From Advenella sp. FME57 (GTDB lineage: Bacteria > Pseudomonadota > Gammaproteobacteria > Burkholderiales > Burkholderiaceae_B), in NCBI RefSeq assembly GCF_014897675.1, contig NZ_JABUXU010000001.1, positions 496,001 to 560,000 of the forward strand: a stretch of 64,000 bases of DNA, read 5' to 3'. Below the pieces are notes generated by a model that did no database searches, was not told where the DNA came from, and worked only from the letters and a program-made list of their open reading frames with translations. The translations under genes were made by a program, and so were the position numbers. Shown here in pieces: positions 63,967 through 64,000 of this stretch (position 1 is its first letter; each line of letters opens with the position of its first letter).

Positions 63967-64000
63967 AAAATAGCCAGATATTGTATTACAGATATCTGCC

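Noticed and set aside
1-64000. Mobile elements, CRISPR array, tRNA or rRNA genes
   Set aside because: I looked for regularly spaced repeats, transposase motifs and the tRNA T-arm pattern and found none I could support.

Overview
The window reads as the core chromosome of a betaproteobacterium of the order Burkholderiales, most likely family Alcaligenaceae (an Advenella-like relative of Bordetella and Achromobacter). The grounds are the gene orders rpoE-rseA-rseB-mucD-lepA-lepB-rnc-era-recO and yceD-rpmF-plsX-fabH-fabD-fabG-acpP-fabF, a Bug-type (TctC) solute receptor, a holC-adjacent proline-rich DUF2486-like protein, and moderate GC. The genus is an inference; no rRNA or tRNA gene lies in the window to test it. 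I see no insertion sequence, phage gene, CRISPR array or plasmid function.

Layout. 1-1 kb: the 3' end of kynA and a small unknown gene. 1.3 kb: type B L31. 2.4-6.8 kb: a GT-C membrane glycosyltransferase, a MATE exporter and a Bcr/CflA drug exporter in a tight + strand row. 6.8-7.6 kb: rpmB-rpmG with promoter, structured leader and terminator. 7.6-9.7 kb: a divergent LysR/YeiH pair. 9.9-18 kb: aminopeptidase P, a DUF423 membrane protein, an amidase-MFS pair with a divergent GcvA-like LysR, and an MFS exporter with a divergent HxlR regulator.

18-37.6 kb is an acyl-CoA and ketone-body catabolic region: scoAB, a hotdog thioesterase, ETF-quinone oxidoreductase, acs, then a TetR-headed fatty-acid module (tetR-fadE-fadI-fadJ-fadL-chalcone-isomerase-like-fadD). 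It is interrupted by an NlpC/P60 hydrolase and a DUF2325 gene behind a good Fur-box match. FadL imports fatty acids, FadD activates them, FadE/FadJ/FadI oxidise them, ETF-QO takes the electrons to quinone, and Acs and ScoAB handle acetate and acetoacetate. 37.7-48 kb: cysB, lptF (no lptG beside it), pepA-holC-DUF2486-like, a Bax-inhibitor-1 protein, a Bug receptor and a MuiA-like DUF4139 protein.

48-64 kb is entirely on the - strand: recO-era-rnc-lepB-lepA, the sigma-E stress operon (mucD, rseB, rseA, rpoE), a YgfX-like protein, and the fatty-acid synthesis cluster.

I found no clearly new multi-gene system. The best leads are a secreted chalcone-isomerase-fold protein placed between the fatty-acid porin and the acyl-CoA ligase, a near-perfect 25-bp palindrome abutting the TetR start codon with a partial second copy 2 kb away, a Fur box before an orphan DUF2325 gene, and several unassigned structured or repeated intergenic elements. 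All four ribosomal proteins here that exist in zinc-ribbon and cysteine-free forms (L28, L31, L32, L33) are the cysteine-poor forms.
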